DNA of 64,000 bases from Lysobacterales bacterium 66-474 (GCA_001899805.1 MKWP01000016.1:1-64000), one strand, 5' to 3'; shown: positions 26,721 through 35,343, numbered from the stretch's first letter. Program-made: numbers and translations. The notes: generated from the letters alone by a model not told the origin.

Positions 26721-27834
26721 AACTCACCAGCGCAAACAGCAACAGCGCCGCACCTCCGGTATGCGCGACCGCGATCCACAGCGGGGCGCCCAGCGTCACG
26801 TTGCCGATCCCCAGCAACACCTGGCCGACCAGCAGGACGGCCAGCGCCATGCCGTATCCGCGCAAGCCGGCACGCCACGCCCCGTGCGCCAGCCACGCAA
26901 GGTACACGAACACCGCGAGCGCGCCGAAACGATGCGCCATCTGGATCGCGGTGCGCGAAGCGGCATCCAGGATGCCGCCCTGGAAATCCACGCCGATGCC
27001 GCGCCACAGGATGAAGCCCTGGTGGAAATCCATGGCCGGCCACCACTGCCCGAGGCAGGTCGGGAACGCCGAACCACCGATTCCGCAGGCCAGCGCCGCG
27101 TAGTTGGACGAGGTCCAACCGCCGAGGAATATCTGGCAACACAGCAACGCCAAGCCGACGGCCACGGCCACGAACCAACCCCTCCGCCTTGCGTGCGGAA
27201 GAACAGGGGGCATCGAAAGCCGCCACGCGATCCACGCCAGCAACGCGAAGGTGGCCATCCCGCCCAGGAGATGCCCCGAGACCACGATGGGTTTCAGCAA
27301 CCAGGTCACCGTCCACATCCCCAGCAGGGCCTGGAAGCAGACCACCGCCAGCGCCAGCACCGCGATCCTGCGCCAGCCGCCGTCGCGCCAGAAGATCGCG
27401 ATCGCAAGCAGCAACGCTTCGCCGATCGCGGCCACCACGCTGGAAGTCACGTAATCCCTGGCCATGTACAGCGGTATTCCGATGCCAATCAACACCACCG
27501 CCACGGCCACGAGGCCAAAGCGCTGCTTGTGGAAATACGTCGCCGCGCAGGCCATGGCCAGCACCAGCATGCCGAGCGTGCCGGCCAGGAAACGATGGCT
27601 TTGTTCGCGCCAGGCCTTGTGGGTCTCGACCGGGCGGTTCGGGAACGCCTGGTCGGCCTTCGCCACCGCGGCCGGCTTGACCGGCCAGGTGATGCGTCCG
27701 TAGCAGGTCGGCCAGTCGGGACACGACAGTCCGGCATTGGACAGGCGCACGAACGCACCGAACACGATCACGCAGAACGCGAACACGCAGGCGACCCACG
27801 CCAGCGCGCGCAACGGCAAGGGCATCGCCTGCAT
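26623..27834 (-). CDS. ctaA: Heme A synthase (CtaA/COX15)
   Basis: 403 residues, eight TM helices. It oxidises heme O to heme A for the aa3 oxidase. The four heme-binding His are visible: EQSHRFLAG, VSGHLLGG, MDFHQGF and IQMAHRFGA. The N-terminal GAFVRLSNAGLSCPDWPTC is diagnostic of the proteobacterial type. The start at 27834 overlaps the stop of the Sco-like gene upstream. The C-terminal tail (about 30 residues after LLLRSSVIA) is encoded by a dispersed repeat element and is unlikely to be conserved. Confidence 0.95.
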   Translation of the reverse strand: MQAMPLPLRALAWVACVFAFCVIVFGAFVRLSNAGLSCPDWPTCYGRITWPVKPAAVAKADQAFPNRPVETHKAWREQSHRFLAGTLGMLVLAMACAATYFHKQRFGLVAVAVVLIGIGIPLYMARDYVTSSVVAAIGEALLLAIAIFWRDGGWRRIAVLALAVVCFQALLGMWTVTWLLKPIVVSGHLLGGMATFALLAWIAWRLSMPPVLPHARRRGWFVAVAVGLALLCCQIFLGGWTSSNYAALACGIGGSAFPTCLGQWWPAMDFHQGFILWRGIGVDFQGGILDAASRTAIQMAHRFGALAVFVYLAWLAHGAWRAGLRGYGMALAVLLVGQVLLGIGNVTLGAPLWIAVAHTGGAALLLFALVSLLLRSSVIAASPDQSTREAVRPQPTPERTSMS

Positions 27835-28382
27835 CAGCGCACCGCCTTCTTCAAGTCCCGGCGCAACCCTTCCGCGTCGAAGTTCACGGCGTAGCGGGTG
27901 ATCGCTTCGCCCTGCGGCGACACCAGCACCGCGCTCACCGAATCACGCGCATGCGCGCGCAAGTCGTCGAACGCATGCGAAGGCGTGCCGGCGAGCGTCC
28001 ACACCGCAGCGAAGCCCTGCGCCGCCGGACCCGACGGCGATTCGCCGAGGTACAGCAGGCGCAGCTTGTCGGCCTGCTTGCCTAGCGTGATCTGCGCGCG
28101 ATGCGCCAGATCGAGCTGGCGCAGGCAATGTTCGGCGCAATCGGGACCCGGCAGCGCGACCAGCGTCCACACGCCATCGTGGTTGCTCCACGCAAACGCC
28201 CGGCCGTCCGCGCGCTCGACCGGCACCGACGCGAGATCGCGTTCTGGCCTGACCGGTTGCCCGTAGCTGCGGCCGTGCGGCGTCCAGCCGGACATCGTCA
28301 GCACCATCGCGACGATTACAGGCGCCGCGAAGATCGCCGCGATCAGCGTCGCCTGCAGGCGGCGTCGGTTGCGCAAGTCCAT
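27834..28382 (-). CDS. Sco-like/thioredoxin-fold membrane protein of the cytochrome oxidase cluster
   Basis: 182 residues with an N-terminal membrane anchor (LIAAIFAAPVIVAMVLTMSG). A CxxxC motif (PDCAEHCLRQ) sits where Sco proteins bind copper, but the distal His of Sco is not evident. A gene of this kind lies between SURF1 and ctaA in many gammaproteobacterial cox clusters (as in Pseudomonas). It is 6 nt downstream of the SURF1 gene, and its stop overlaps the ctaA start, so the three form one operon. The likely role is thiol or copper handling during oxidase assembly; this is inference. Confidence 0.8.
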   Translation of the reverse strand: MDLRNRRRLQATLIAAIFAAPVIVAMVLTMSGWTPHGRSYGQPVRPERDLASVPVERADGRAFAWSNHDGVWTLVALPGPDCAEHCLRQLDLAHRAQITLGKQADKLRLLYLGESPSGPAAQGFAAVWTLAGTPSHAFDDLRAHARDSVSAVLVSPQGEAITRYAVNFDAEGLRRDLKKAVR

Positions 28383-28388
28383 CGTTTT

Positions 28389-29135
28389 CTATTCCTTGGT
28401 TTCACTGGATGCGTCATCGCGATTCACGCGATGCAGCACGAAGAACATCACGATCGCCGCGATCGCGAACGTGAACCACTGCAGCGCATAGGCTCGATGC
28501 CGCGCCGGCAGCATCACGTTGGCCGTCCAGCTTCGAATGTAGGCGCTGTGCGGATCGGGGTCGGTCAACAATACATGTGGATAGACCGCGGCGCCGAGAT
28601 CGGCCGCGATCTGGTGCAGGTCGATGAAGGTCACCAGCTTGGGCCAGGTTTTTTCGCGCGGCAGCGGGTTGCCACCCAGTTTCAGGCCCGGCAGCGGCGG
28701 CGGCGCATAGATGCCTTCGAGCGTGACCGCATGGCCGGGGATCGGCGGGATGTCCGGCAAGGTGGTGGTGTCGGGTCCCATCCTTGCGAGGAAACCGAGG
28801 TTCACCAGCAGCACGCGCGCCGAATCGTCCGGCTTGAAAGGCACGAAGACCATCACGCCCAACCGGCCCGCGCGCATCTGGTCGTCCAGCAGGTACACGC
28901 GATTGCCTTCCAGATTGCCGGTCACCTTGACGTGCGGGTAGGCATCGGGCTCGCGATCCGCGCGCGCATCGGCCAGGCTCACCAGCGGCGCGCCGGCGGC
29001 ATTGTGGAAGCGCGCCAGCACCGTTTCCTTGTACGCCGCGCGTTCCAGCTGCCAGGCACCGAGCGCGCAGAACACCGCGACGCCGAAGATCGTCAGCAAC
29101 ACGGCGAACACGCTGGGGCGACGCAGCCGGATCAT
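28389..29135 (-). CDS. SURF1-family cytochrome oxidase biogenesis protein
   Basis: 248 residues with one TM helix at each end (VFAVLLTIFGVAVFCALGAW and ALQWFTFAIAAIVMFFVL), the SURF1 topology. GAWQLERAAYKE and LVNLGFLARM are family landmarks, followed by the YALQWFTFA end motif. SURF1 helps insert heme A into subunit I. It heads an operon with the Sco-like gene, ctaA and cyoE, and diverges from the DUF2909 gene. Confidence 0.93.
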   Translation of the reverse strand: MIRLRRPSVFAVLLTIFGVAVFCALGAWQLERAAYKETVLARFHNAAGAPLVSLADARADREPDAYPHVKVTGNLEGNRVYLLDDQMRAGRLGVMVFVPFKPDDSARVLLVNLGFLARMGPDTTTLPDIPPIPGHAVTLEGIYAPPPLPGLKLGGNPLPREKTWPKLVTFIDLHQIAADLGAAVYPHVLLTDPDPHSAYIRSWTANVMLPARHRAYALQWFTFAIAAIVMFFVLHRVNRDDASSETKE

Positions 29136-29201
29136 CCCGCGCGCACCGGCGACCAGGCCTGTTGCAACGTTATACTCGGCGTTTCCAACCGCGTGACACC
29201 C

Positions 29202-29426
29202 ATGTCGTTCGCCACCCTATACAAGGTCGTACTGGTCATCGTGTTTCTGGTGGTGATCTTCGAACTGGGCCAGGCGCTGTACTACATGATGACCGATCGC
29301 ACCGGCAGCAACCGCACGGTGTGGGCGCTGACGCGGCGTGTCGCGTTCTCGGTCCTGCTGTTCGTCCTGATCGTGATCGGCATCGCCACCGGCGTCCTGC
29401 ATCCGCACGGCATTTACGTGCGCTGA
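29202..29426 (+). CDS. DUF2909 twin-transmembrane protein of the cox cluster
   Basis: 74 residues, two TM helices (KVVLVIVFLVVIFELGQALY and VLLFVLIVIGIATGVL). The family is regularly found beside SURF1 in cox clusters and its function is unknown. A TATACT at 29171-29176 could be its -10 element. It is transcribed opposite to its neighbours on both sides. Confidence 0.85.
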   Translation: MSFATLYKVVLVIVFLVVIFELGQALYYMMTDRTGSNRTVWALTRRVAFSVLLFVLIVIGIATGVLHPHGIYVR

Positions 29427-29464
29427 GAACAAGAGCCGGAAACCGGAATTATCGCAAACTCCGG

Positions 29465-31282
29465 TCAATCCTTGGAAGGCTGGACGGCGGGCGCCTTGCC
29501 GGCCGGCTGTCCGTCCGGCGCAACCAGGCCAAGCCTGGCGGCACGTGCGTCGATCCCCTTGTCGAGTGAACGCGCCGTTGCCAACTCGGCGTTGCCGGCA
29601 TCGGCCTGCCCGCTGTGCAATTCCGCCAGTCCCAGGCCGTAATGCGACCACGCCGTGTGCGGCGATTGCGCGAGGGCTTGCCGATACGCCTTGATCGATT
29701 CCGCGTAGTTGCCCATCCGCAGGTACACCATGCCCAGGCTGTCCAGATAGGCCGCGCGGTCACCGTCGCGTTTGATGGCCTTGCGGCAATCGTGCAGCGC
29801 GTCGTCCAGCGCCCGGTTGGCCAAGGCGCGCGCCCAGCAACGCGCGTTGAGCGCATTGCCGAGCGAAGAATCGTCCCCGTGTGCACGAATCCACGCGTCC
29901 AGCAAAGGCACGGCGTTGGCGGGTTCGTCGATGGCGACATCGAGCGACGCGACGGAAAGGGACTGCATCGAACCGGTGGGCGCGAGTTTCTGCGCCGCCA
30001 CGATATCCGCCGCGGCGCCGGCATCGTCGTGTTTCCGGTGCAGGAGCGAGGCGCGCAGCAGCAATGCGTCGAGGTTTTCCGGATCGAGGGCCAGCGCCTT
30101 GTCCAGGTCGTCCAGTGCCGCGTCGGGCTGTTTCTGGTCGAGCAGGATGCGGGCACGTATCAAATGGTCGTCCGCACTACCCGGGTCCAGCCGGATGGCC
30201 GCATCCAGATCGGAAAGCGCGTTCGCGAGTTCGCCACGCGCCCGACGCGCCTGGCCGCGCAACGCATAATCGGCAGCCGTCTTCGGTTCGCCGCCCGCAT
30301 CCTTCGCCGCGGCGGCGGCCGTCTCGTGCGCACCGATCGAGGCGGTATCCAGCGAAAACACGCGGCCGCCGTTGTACGTGAAATAGAGCTTGCGCTGGCT
30401 GTTGGCGATATACATGTGATGGGCCAGCATGAAATCGACGCCCAGCACCATGTCGGTCGAACCGTCGCCGAAATTGCCGTCCATGACCAGCATCTCGCTG
30501 TGCTGGATCGTTTCGGTGCCGACCGAGAACGTGTCGATGGGCACGATCCACGACTGGTACGTCCTGGCACCGACGCCGCGGACAGGGCCACCCGCCTTCA
30601 CGCCCGGTCCGTGCAGATCGATGCCCACGTGTTCGGCGGCCCGCCGGTCGAGCAGGGTGGCGGCGGCGCCGCTGTCCAGCAGGGCGCGGACCGATTTGCC
30701 GTTGATCGTCACATCGACGAAGCTGCGCCGGTCGTTCAAATCGACCGAGGGATGCAAGTCGGCAACTTCGTAGGTGCCGCCTTGCTTGACCCAATAAGCC
30801 AGCGCCGACTTGCCGCAGTCTTCCGGCTTGAACAGCGTCACCTTGCCCTGCGCGAGGTCGATTTCAAGATCCGCGAAATCGAGCAGATTGGCGCCCAACG
30901 ATCCTTGCCCCGCGTCCGACCCGCCGACCACGAAATCGATGTTGTGCAAATCCGTGTCGAGGAAGCCGAGGTCCTTGATCCTGGCCACTTCCGCCGCGGC
31001 GGATCCGCCGATCCCGTTCATGCGAAACCCGAATGGCGCGGAGGTGGGCTTCAGTCCCAGTGCATCGGCATTGGCGCGCGACATGAAGTTGAACCATGCG
31101 CCGGTGTCGATCGCGAAGCGCGTGGCCGCGCCATTGACCTTGACGAGCGTGGTGGGCCGCTCGCCGACCATCTCGACGGAAAGCGTGCCGTATTTGCCCA
31201 GCGTGCACGCTCCAGCCGACGCGGACCCCGCGCAGGCAAGCAGTACGCAGGCGGCCAGCCAAATCAATCCTTCGCGACGCAT
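29465..31282 (-). CDS. Secreted protein with two retropepsin-like aspartic protease domains and TPR repeats
   Basis: 605 residues from the ATG at 31282, chosen for its signal peptide (LIWLAACVLLACAGSASA). Two retropepsin-like units are visible: RFAIDTGAWFNF with DTG at about 59-61, and ALLDSGAAATLL with DSG at about 203-205; the second is followed by MVLGVDFMLAHH. Between them lies GIGGSAAAEVARI. TPR repeats occupy about residues 325-590 (LSDLDAAIRLDPGSADDHL and similar). The combination suggests a periplasmic peptidase on a protein-protein scaffold. The two domains may form one active site, as in pepsin-like pseudo-dimers. It interrupts the usual ctaE-DUF2909 neighbourhood; any link to oxidase assembly is speculative. 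Confidence 0.82.
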   Translation of the reverse strand: MRREGLIWLAACVLLACAGSASAGACTLGKYGTLSVEMVGERPTTLVKVNGAATRFAIDTGAWFNFMSRANADALGLKPTSAPFGFRMNGIGGSAAAEVARIKDLGFLDTDLHNIDFVVGGSDAGQGSLGANLLDFADLEIDLAQGKVTLFKPEDCGKSALAYWVKQGGTYEVADLHPSVDLNDRRSFVDVTINGKSVRALLDSGAAATLLDRRAAEHVGIDLHGPGVKAGGPVRGVGARTYQSWIVPIDTFSVGTETIQHSEMLVMDGNFGDGSTDMVLGVDFMLAHHMYIANSQRKLYFTYNGGRVFSLDTASIGAHETAAAAAKDAGGEPKTAADYALRGQARRARGELANALSDLDAAIRLDPGSADDHLIRARILLDQKQPDAALDDLDKALALDPENLDALLLRASLLHRKHDDAGAAADIVAAQKLAPTGSMQSLSVASLDVAIDEPANAVPLLDAWIRAHGDDSSLGNALNARCWARALANRALDDALHDCRKAIKRDGDRAAYLDSLGMVYLRMGNYAESIKAYRQALAQSPHTAWSHYGLGLAELHSGQADAGNAELATARSLDKGIDARAARLGLVAPDGQPAGKAPAVQPSKD

Positions 31283-31325
31283 CGCGTCCACGGGCACCGT
31301 GCCTCGCCAACGAAGACCATGCCAA

Positions 31326-31409
31326 GTAGCCCGGATGCAGCGAAGCAGAATCCGGGGAATCGGCGTGGCTCACCCGGACTGCGCCGCTGCGCGGCTCCAT
31401 CCGGGCTAC
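31326..31409. repeat. REP doublet (GTAGCCCGGATGCAGCGAAG family)
   Basis: Left unit GTAGCCCGGATGCAGCGAAG followed by CAGAATCCGGGG (31326-31357); right unit in inverse orientation ending CATCCGGGCTAC (to 31409). The same sequence flanks the RAYT gene at 61597 and 62305 and occurs at 60787. It lies between ctaE and the aspartic-protease/TPR gene. Confidence 0.88.
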
Positions 31410-31416
31410 TGCTTCC

Positions 31417-32292
31417 TTACAGGATATACACGAAGAGAAAGAGGCACAGCCAGATCACGTCCACGAAGTGCCAGTACCACGACACCGCCTCGAACGCGAA
31501 ATGGTTCTGCGGGGTGAAATGCCCGCGCACGCTGCGCAGCCACATCACGATCAGCATGATGGTGCCGAGGGTGACGTGCAGTCCATGGAAGCCGGTGAGG
31601 ATGTAGAACGTCGCACCGTAGATGCCGCTGTGCAGCGTCATGTTGAGGTGCACGTAGGATTCCCAGTACTCGTACGCCTGGCAGCACAGGAAGGTGATGC
31701 CGAGCAGGATGGTGAGGCCGAGGAAGCCGATCAGCTTCTTGCGGTTGCCGGCGCGCAAGGCGTGGTGCGCGATCGTCACCGTGACGCTGGAAGACAGCAG
31801 CAGCAGGGTATTGAGCAGCGGGATGCCCCACGGCGAGCCCGACGTGAACGAGCCGCCCACGGCTTCCGGTCCGTTGGTCGGCCAGGTCGCCGAGAAGCCC
31901 TGCCAGATGAAGCCGTTGGTGATGACACCCTTGTCGCCGACGCCGCCCAGCCACGGCACCACGAAGGTGCGGATGTAGAACAGGCCGCCGAAGAACGCCG
32001 CGAAGAAGAACACTTCGGAAAAGATGAACCAGGTCATCCCCATCCGGAACGAGGTGTCGACCTGCGAGTTGAAGGTGCCCTTCATCGACTCGTGGATCAC
32101 GTTGCCGAACCAGCCGAACATCATGCCGATGATGGAGAGCGCGCCGATCGTCAGGATGATCTTGCCGGGGGTGTCGTACCCGTTCAGCCAAACCGCCGCC
32201 CCGACCATGAACAGGAACATGCCGAGCGTCGCAATGATCGGCCAGCGGCTGTTGTGCGGAACGTAATAGACGTTGGCGTTGGGTTGGCTCAT
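31417..32292 (-). CDS. ctaE: Cytochrome c oxidase subunit III
   Basis: 291 residues, seven TM helices. Family markers: WFGNVIHESMKGTFNSQVD, GMTWFIFSEVFFFAAFFGGL (with the conserved Glu), HHALRAGNRKK, TGFHGLHVTLGTIMLIVMW and a C-terminal WYWHFVDVIWLCLF. The insert between helices II and III is long, as in Pseudomonas-type CoxC. It follows the 55-residue small gene and ctaD in one transcription direction. Subunit III stabilises proton uptake in aa3 oxidase. Confidence 0.96.
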   Translation of the reverse strand: MSQPNANVYYVPHNSRWPIIATLGMFLFMVGAAVWLNGYDTPGKIILTIGALSIIGMMFGWFGNVIHESMKGTFNSQVDTSFRMGMTWFIFSEVFFFAAFFGGLFYIRTFVVPWLGGVGDKGVITNGFIWQGFSATWPTNGPEAVGGSFTSGSPWGIPLLNTLLLLSSSVTVTIAHHALRAGNRKKLIGFLGLTILLGITFLCCQAYEYWESYVHLNMTLHSGIYGATFYILTGFHGLHVTLGTIMLIVMWLRSVRGHFTPQNHFAFEAVSWYWHFVDVIWLCLFLFVYIL

Positions 32293-32336
32293 GGAAAGTT
32301 CCGGTCGGTAACGGGCGTAAGGAATGCGTCGTGCGA

Positions 32337-32504
32337 TCAGTGCGGGATGCCCACCAGGTGTCCCTGCACCAGGCTGGCGATGAAGAATGCCGCGGCGATC
32401 GCGGCGATGATCCAGGCGGTACGGCGCGCGCCCGCCTTGCGGCGGGCAAGCTCGTCCGGCACCGTTTTTTCGTTCAATTCAATCTTTTCGTCTGTTCGAA
32501 GCAT
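32337..32504 (-). CDS. Small single-helix protein (55 residues), likely cytochrome oxidase small assembly protein
   Basis: ATG at 32504, TGA at 32337-32339. The product starts MLRTDEKIELNEKTVPDELA and carries a single TM helix (TAWIIAAIAAAFFIASLV) after an RRKAGARR basic stretch, so the N-terminus is cytoplasmic. Small proteins with the pattern RR...hydrophobic-FFI lie between the subunit I gene and ctaG/ctaE in many proteobacterial cox operons. It takes the position in which Cox11 is usually encoded. Nothing else is known. Confidence 0.75.
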   Translation of the reverse strand: MLRTDEKIELNEKTVPDELARRKAGARRTAWIIAAIAAAFFIASLVQGHLVGIPH

Positions 32505-32532
32505 GCTTTCGTGAAAGGTTGTTCGCGTATTC

Positions 32533-32678
32533 CATCAAAGTCGGCTGTTGTGGAGAGTCAGGACGGAGCTCTCGGCCAGGGATGGCGGCCTTGAAGCCCG
32601 TTCCGGAGTTTCAAACTCGCGGACGCTGCCCGTTGCAGCTCGACCGAACGCAGCAGCGATCAGGGACGATTGCACGAT
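32533..32678 (+). repeat. Dispersed repeat family, copy 3 (ctaD 3' flank)
   Basis: It begins ATCAAAGTCGGCTGTTGTGG, continues AGAGTCAGGACG, and ends CAGCAGCGATCAGGGACGAT followed by TGCACGATCA. Ends match copies 1 and 2; the centre is longer and different. The ctaD stop codon lies at its right edge. Confidence 0.68.
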
Positions 32679-34288
32679 CAATGACTGACGTCGCCATGCG
32701 CAAGCTGGCTGTCGTCGATCACCGGCGGCACCGTGAAGCTGTGGTGCGGCGCCGGCGATGGCAGCGTCCATTCCAGCCCGTGGGCGTGTTCCCACACCCG
32801 CGACGTGGCCTTGTCCTTGGAGAAGAACACGGTGTGGATCACCACCCCGACGAAGATCAACTGGGTTGCGCCGAACCAGAAGCCGCCGATCGAGGACACC
32901 ATGTTCCAGTCGGCGAACGCGACGTTGTAGTCGGGGATGCGGCGCGGCATGCCGGCGAAGCCGAGGAACTGCTGCGGGAAGAACAGCACGTTCACCGAGA
33001 TCACGCTGGACCAGAAGTGCAGCTTGCCCCAGAAGCTGGAATACATGTGGCCCGACCACTTGGGCAGCCAGTAGTACACCGCGCCGATGATCGAGAACAG
33101 CGCACCGCCCACCAGCACGTAGTGGAAATGCGCGACGATGAAGTAGGTGCCGTAGTACTGGAAGTCGGCCGGCACCAGCGCCATCATCACGCCCGAGAAG
33201 CCGCCGATCGAGAACAGCACGATGAAGCCGATCGCCCACAGCATCGGCACCTCGAAGCTCATCGAGCCCTTCCACATCGTGGTGACCCAGTTGAAGATCT
33301 TCACCCCGGTCGGCACCGCGATCAGCATGGTCGCGTACATGAAGAACACCTCGCCGCCCAGCGGGATGCCGACGGTGAACATGTGGTGCGACCACACGAT
33401 GAACGACAGGAACGCAATGCAGGCGATCGCGTACACCATCGCCTTGTAGCCGAACAGCGGCTTGCGCGCGAAGGTCGGCACGATTTCCGAGATGATCCCG
33501 AACGCCGGCAGGATCATGATGTACACCTCGGGGTGCCCGAAGAACCAGAACACGTGCTGGTACATCACCGGGTCGCCGCCGGCCGCGGCGTTGAAGAAGT
33601 TGGTGCCGAAGAAGCGGTCGAACAGCATCATCGTCACCGCGCCGGCCAGCACCGGCATCACCGCGATCACCAGGAACGAGGTGATCAGCCACGACCAGCA
33701 GAACATCGGCATCTTCAGCAGGTCGAGGCCCGGCGCACGCAGGTTCAGGATCGTCGCGATGATGTTGATCGAACCCAGGATCGACGAGATGCCCATCAGG
33801 TGGATCGCGAAGATCATGAACGCGACCGACTCGCCGCCCTGCAGCACCAGCGGCGGATACATGGTCCAGCCCGCGGCCGGCGCGCCGCCGGGCATGAAGA
33901 ACGTCGAGAGCAGCAGGATGAAGGCGAACGGCAGGATCCAGAACGACAGGTTGTTGAGCCGCGGCAACGCCATGTCCGGCGCGCCGATCTGCATCGGGAT
34001 CATCCAGTTCGCAAGGCCCACGAACGACGGCATGATCACGCCGAAGATCATGATCAATCCGTGCATGCCGGAGATTTCGTTGAAGAAATACGGCTGCATC
34101 AGTTGCATGCCGGGTTCGAACAACTCGGCGCGGATCAGCATTGCCAGGCTGCCGCCCACGAACAACATCAGGAACGAGAACGACAGGTACAGCGTGCCGA
34201 TGTCCTTGTGGTTGGTCGACATGAACCAGCGCTCGAACCAGCCCTGGTGGTGGTCCTCGTGGTGGATGGCTTGCGCTGTGCTGGACAT
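32678..34288 (-). CDS. ctaD: Cytochrome c oxidase subunit I (aa3 type)
   Basis: 536 residues, twelve TM helices. Heme and CuB ligands are intact (HGLIMIFG; HPEVY with the crosslinked Tyr; SHHMF; AHFHYVL). The D channel (GAPDMALPRLNN, HPEVY Glu) and K channel (VPTGVKIFNW) are present, so it is an A1-type pump. One departure: the stretch before AHFHYVL reads FQYYGTYFIV where FQYHDTYFVV is usual, so the His-Asp pair that binds the non-redox Mg/Mn ion is Tyr-Gly. It lies 51 nt downstream of ctaC. See the matching change in ctaC. Confidence 0.97.
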   Translation of the reverse strand: MSSTAQAIHHEDHHQGWFERWFMSTNHKDIGTLYLSFSFLMLFVGGSLAMLIRAELFEPGMQLMQPYFFNEISGMHGLIMIFGVIMPSFVGLANWMIPMQIGAPDMALPRLNNLSFWILPFAFILLLSTFFMPGGAPAAGWTMYPPLVLQGGESVAFMIFAIHLMGISSILGSINIIATILNLRAPGLDLLKMPMFCWSWLITSFLVIAVMPVLAGAVTMMLFDRFFGTNFFNAAAGGDPVMYQHVFWFFGHPEVYIMILPAFGIISEIVPTFARKPLFGYKAMVYAIACIAFLSFIVWSHHMFTVGIPLGGEVFFMYATMLIAVPTGVKIFNWVTTMWKGSMSFEVPMLWAIGFIVLFSIGGFSGVMMALVPADFQYYGTYFIVAHFHYVLVGGALFSIIGAVYYWLPKWSGHMYSSFWGKLHFWSSVISVNVLFFPQQFLGFAGMPRRIPDYNVAFADWNMVSSIGGFWFGATQLIFVGVVIHTVFFSKDKATSRVWEHAHGLEWTLPSPAPHHSFTVPPVIDDSQLAHGDVSH

Positions 34289-34339
34289 GGTGCGAATCCT
34301 CGAAGAATGCCTTGTGCTGCCTGTACGCGTGTTGCCGCA

Positions 34340-35269
34340 TCAACCCTTGGCGGGTTCGGGCTTCGGCGGCGCCGCCTGGGCGGTGCGCGCGGCCTTGTCG
34401 AGCGTCGCGGCGTTTTGCTGTTCCGCGAGCCAGGCGTTGAACTGGTCCTGCGGCAGCACCTTGACCACGACCGGCATGGCGCTGTGGTCCTGTCCGCACA
34501 GCACGTAGCACTGGCCGCGGTAGATGCCGGGCTTGTCCACCTTGGCCCACGAATCGTTCATGATGCCGGGAATGGCATCGCGCTTGGCCGCGAAGTCCGG
34601 CACCCACCAGCCGTGGATCACGTCGTCGGCGGTGATCAGGAAGCGCACCTTGACGCCGGCCGGAATCACCAGCGGGTGCGTCACGTCGAGCAGGTAATCG
34701 TGCTCGCCGGTCTGCTCGTCCACCACGCTCCACGGGCTGATCCCCGAATCCAGCTGGCGGGCCTTGTTGCTGTCCCACGCCAGGCGCGACCAGATGGTCG
34801 GCACCTTGGTGACGGGCTTGCCGTCGTAGCTGATGTAGTCGTAACGCCACAGCCACTGATAGCCGGTGACCTTGACGGTCATCTGCGAGTCGGTGGCGTT
34901 GTACATGTCGCGGGTGAGGATGGTCGCGGGCGTCGCGAGACCGGCCAGGATCAGCACCGGCAGCAGCGTCCAGGCGAATTCGAGCTTGGAGTTGTGGGTC
35001 CAGGTCGCGGCCACCGCACCCCTGGATTTGCGGAAGCGGAAGATCGCGATGAACATCGCGCCGAACACCACGACTCCGAGCACCACGCACACCCACAGCG
35101 CGGCCATGTGCAGATCCCAGATGTCATGCGAGATCTTGGTCGCGCCCTTGTCGAGGTTCATCTGCCACGGAACCGGATTGGCGGCGGCGGTCATCGACGC
35201 CAGCAGAGCGCCCGTGGCGGCAACCGCCCCCGCGATCCGCCGTTTGCTATTGCTGGAACTCATCGTCAT
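34340..35269 (-). CDS. ctaC: Cytochrome c oxidase subunit II (CuA subunit)
   Basis: 309 residues from the ATG at 35269 (an ATG at 35263 is equally possible; AAGGG precedes both). Signal sequence, two TM helices (MAALWVCVVLGVVVFGAMFI and FAWTLLPVLILAGLATPATI), then the cupredoxin domain. CuA ligands are intact: His in DDVIHGWW, two Cys in QCYVLCGQDH, the His, and Met in HSAMP. The residue between the Cys pair is Val instead of the usual Glu (CxELC). Its side chain normally binds the Mg/Mn ion at the subunit I/II interface. No C-terminal cytochrome c domain, so this is an aa3, not a caa3, oxidase. The C-terminus is Ala/Pro/Lys-rich. Confidence 0.96.
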   Translation of the reverse strand: MTMSSSNSKRRIAGAVAATGALLASMTAAANPVPWQMNLDKGATKISHDIWDLHMAALWVCVVLGVVVFGAMFIAIFRFRKSRGAVAATWTHNSKLEFAWTLLPVLILAGLATPATILTRDMYNATDSQMTVKVTGYQWLWRYDYISYDGKPVTKVPTIWSRLAWDSNKARQLDSGISPWSVVDEQTGEHDYLLDVTHPLVIPAGVKVRFLITADDVIHGWWVPDFAAKRDAIPGIMNDSWAKVDKPGIYRGQCYVLCGQDHSAMPVVVKVLPQDQFNAWLAEQQNAATLDKAARTAQAAPPKPEPAKG

Positions 35270-35343
35270 CGCACCCTTGGGAAGATTTGAATAATCTGAC
35301 ACGCCCGGCTCCGCATTCATGAAGCTCATGTCTCCACAACCCC

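Noticed and set aside
32505-32677. Hidden gene between ctaD and the 55-residue gene
   Set aside because: The stretch is a dispersed repeat copy; no Cox11-like frame was found.
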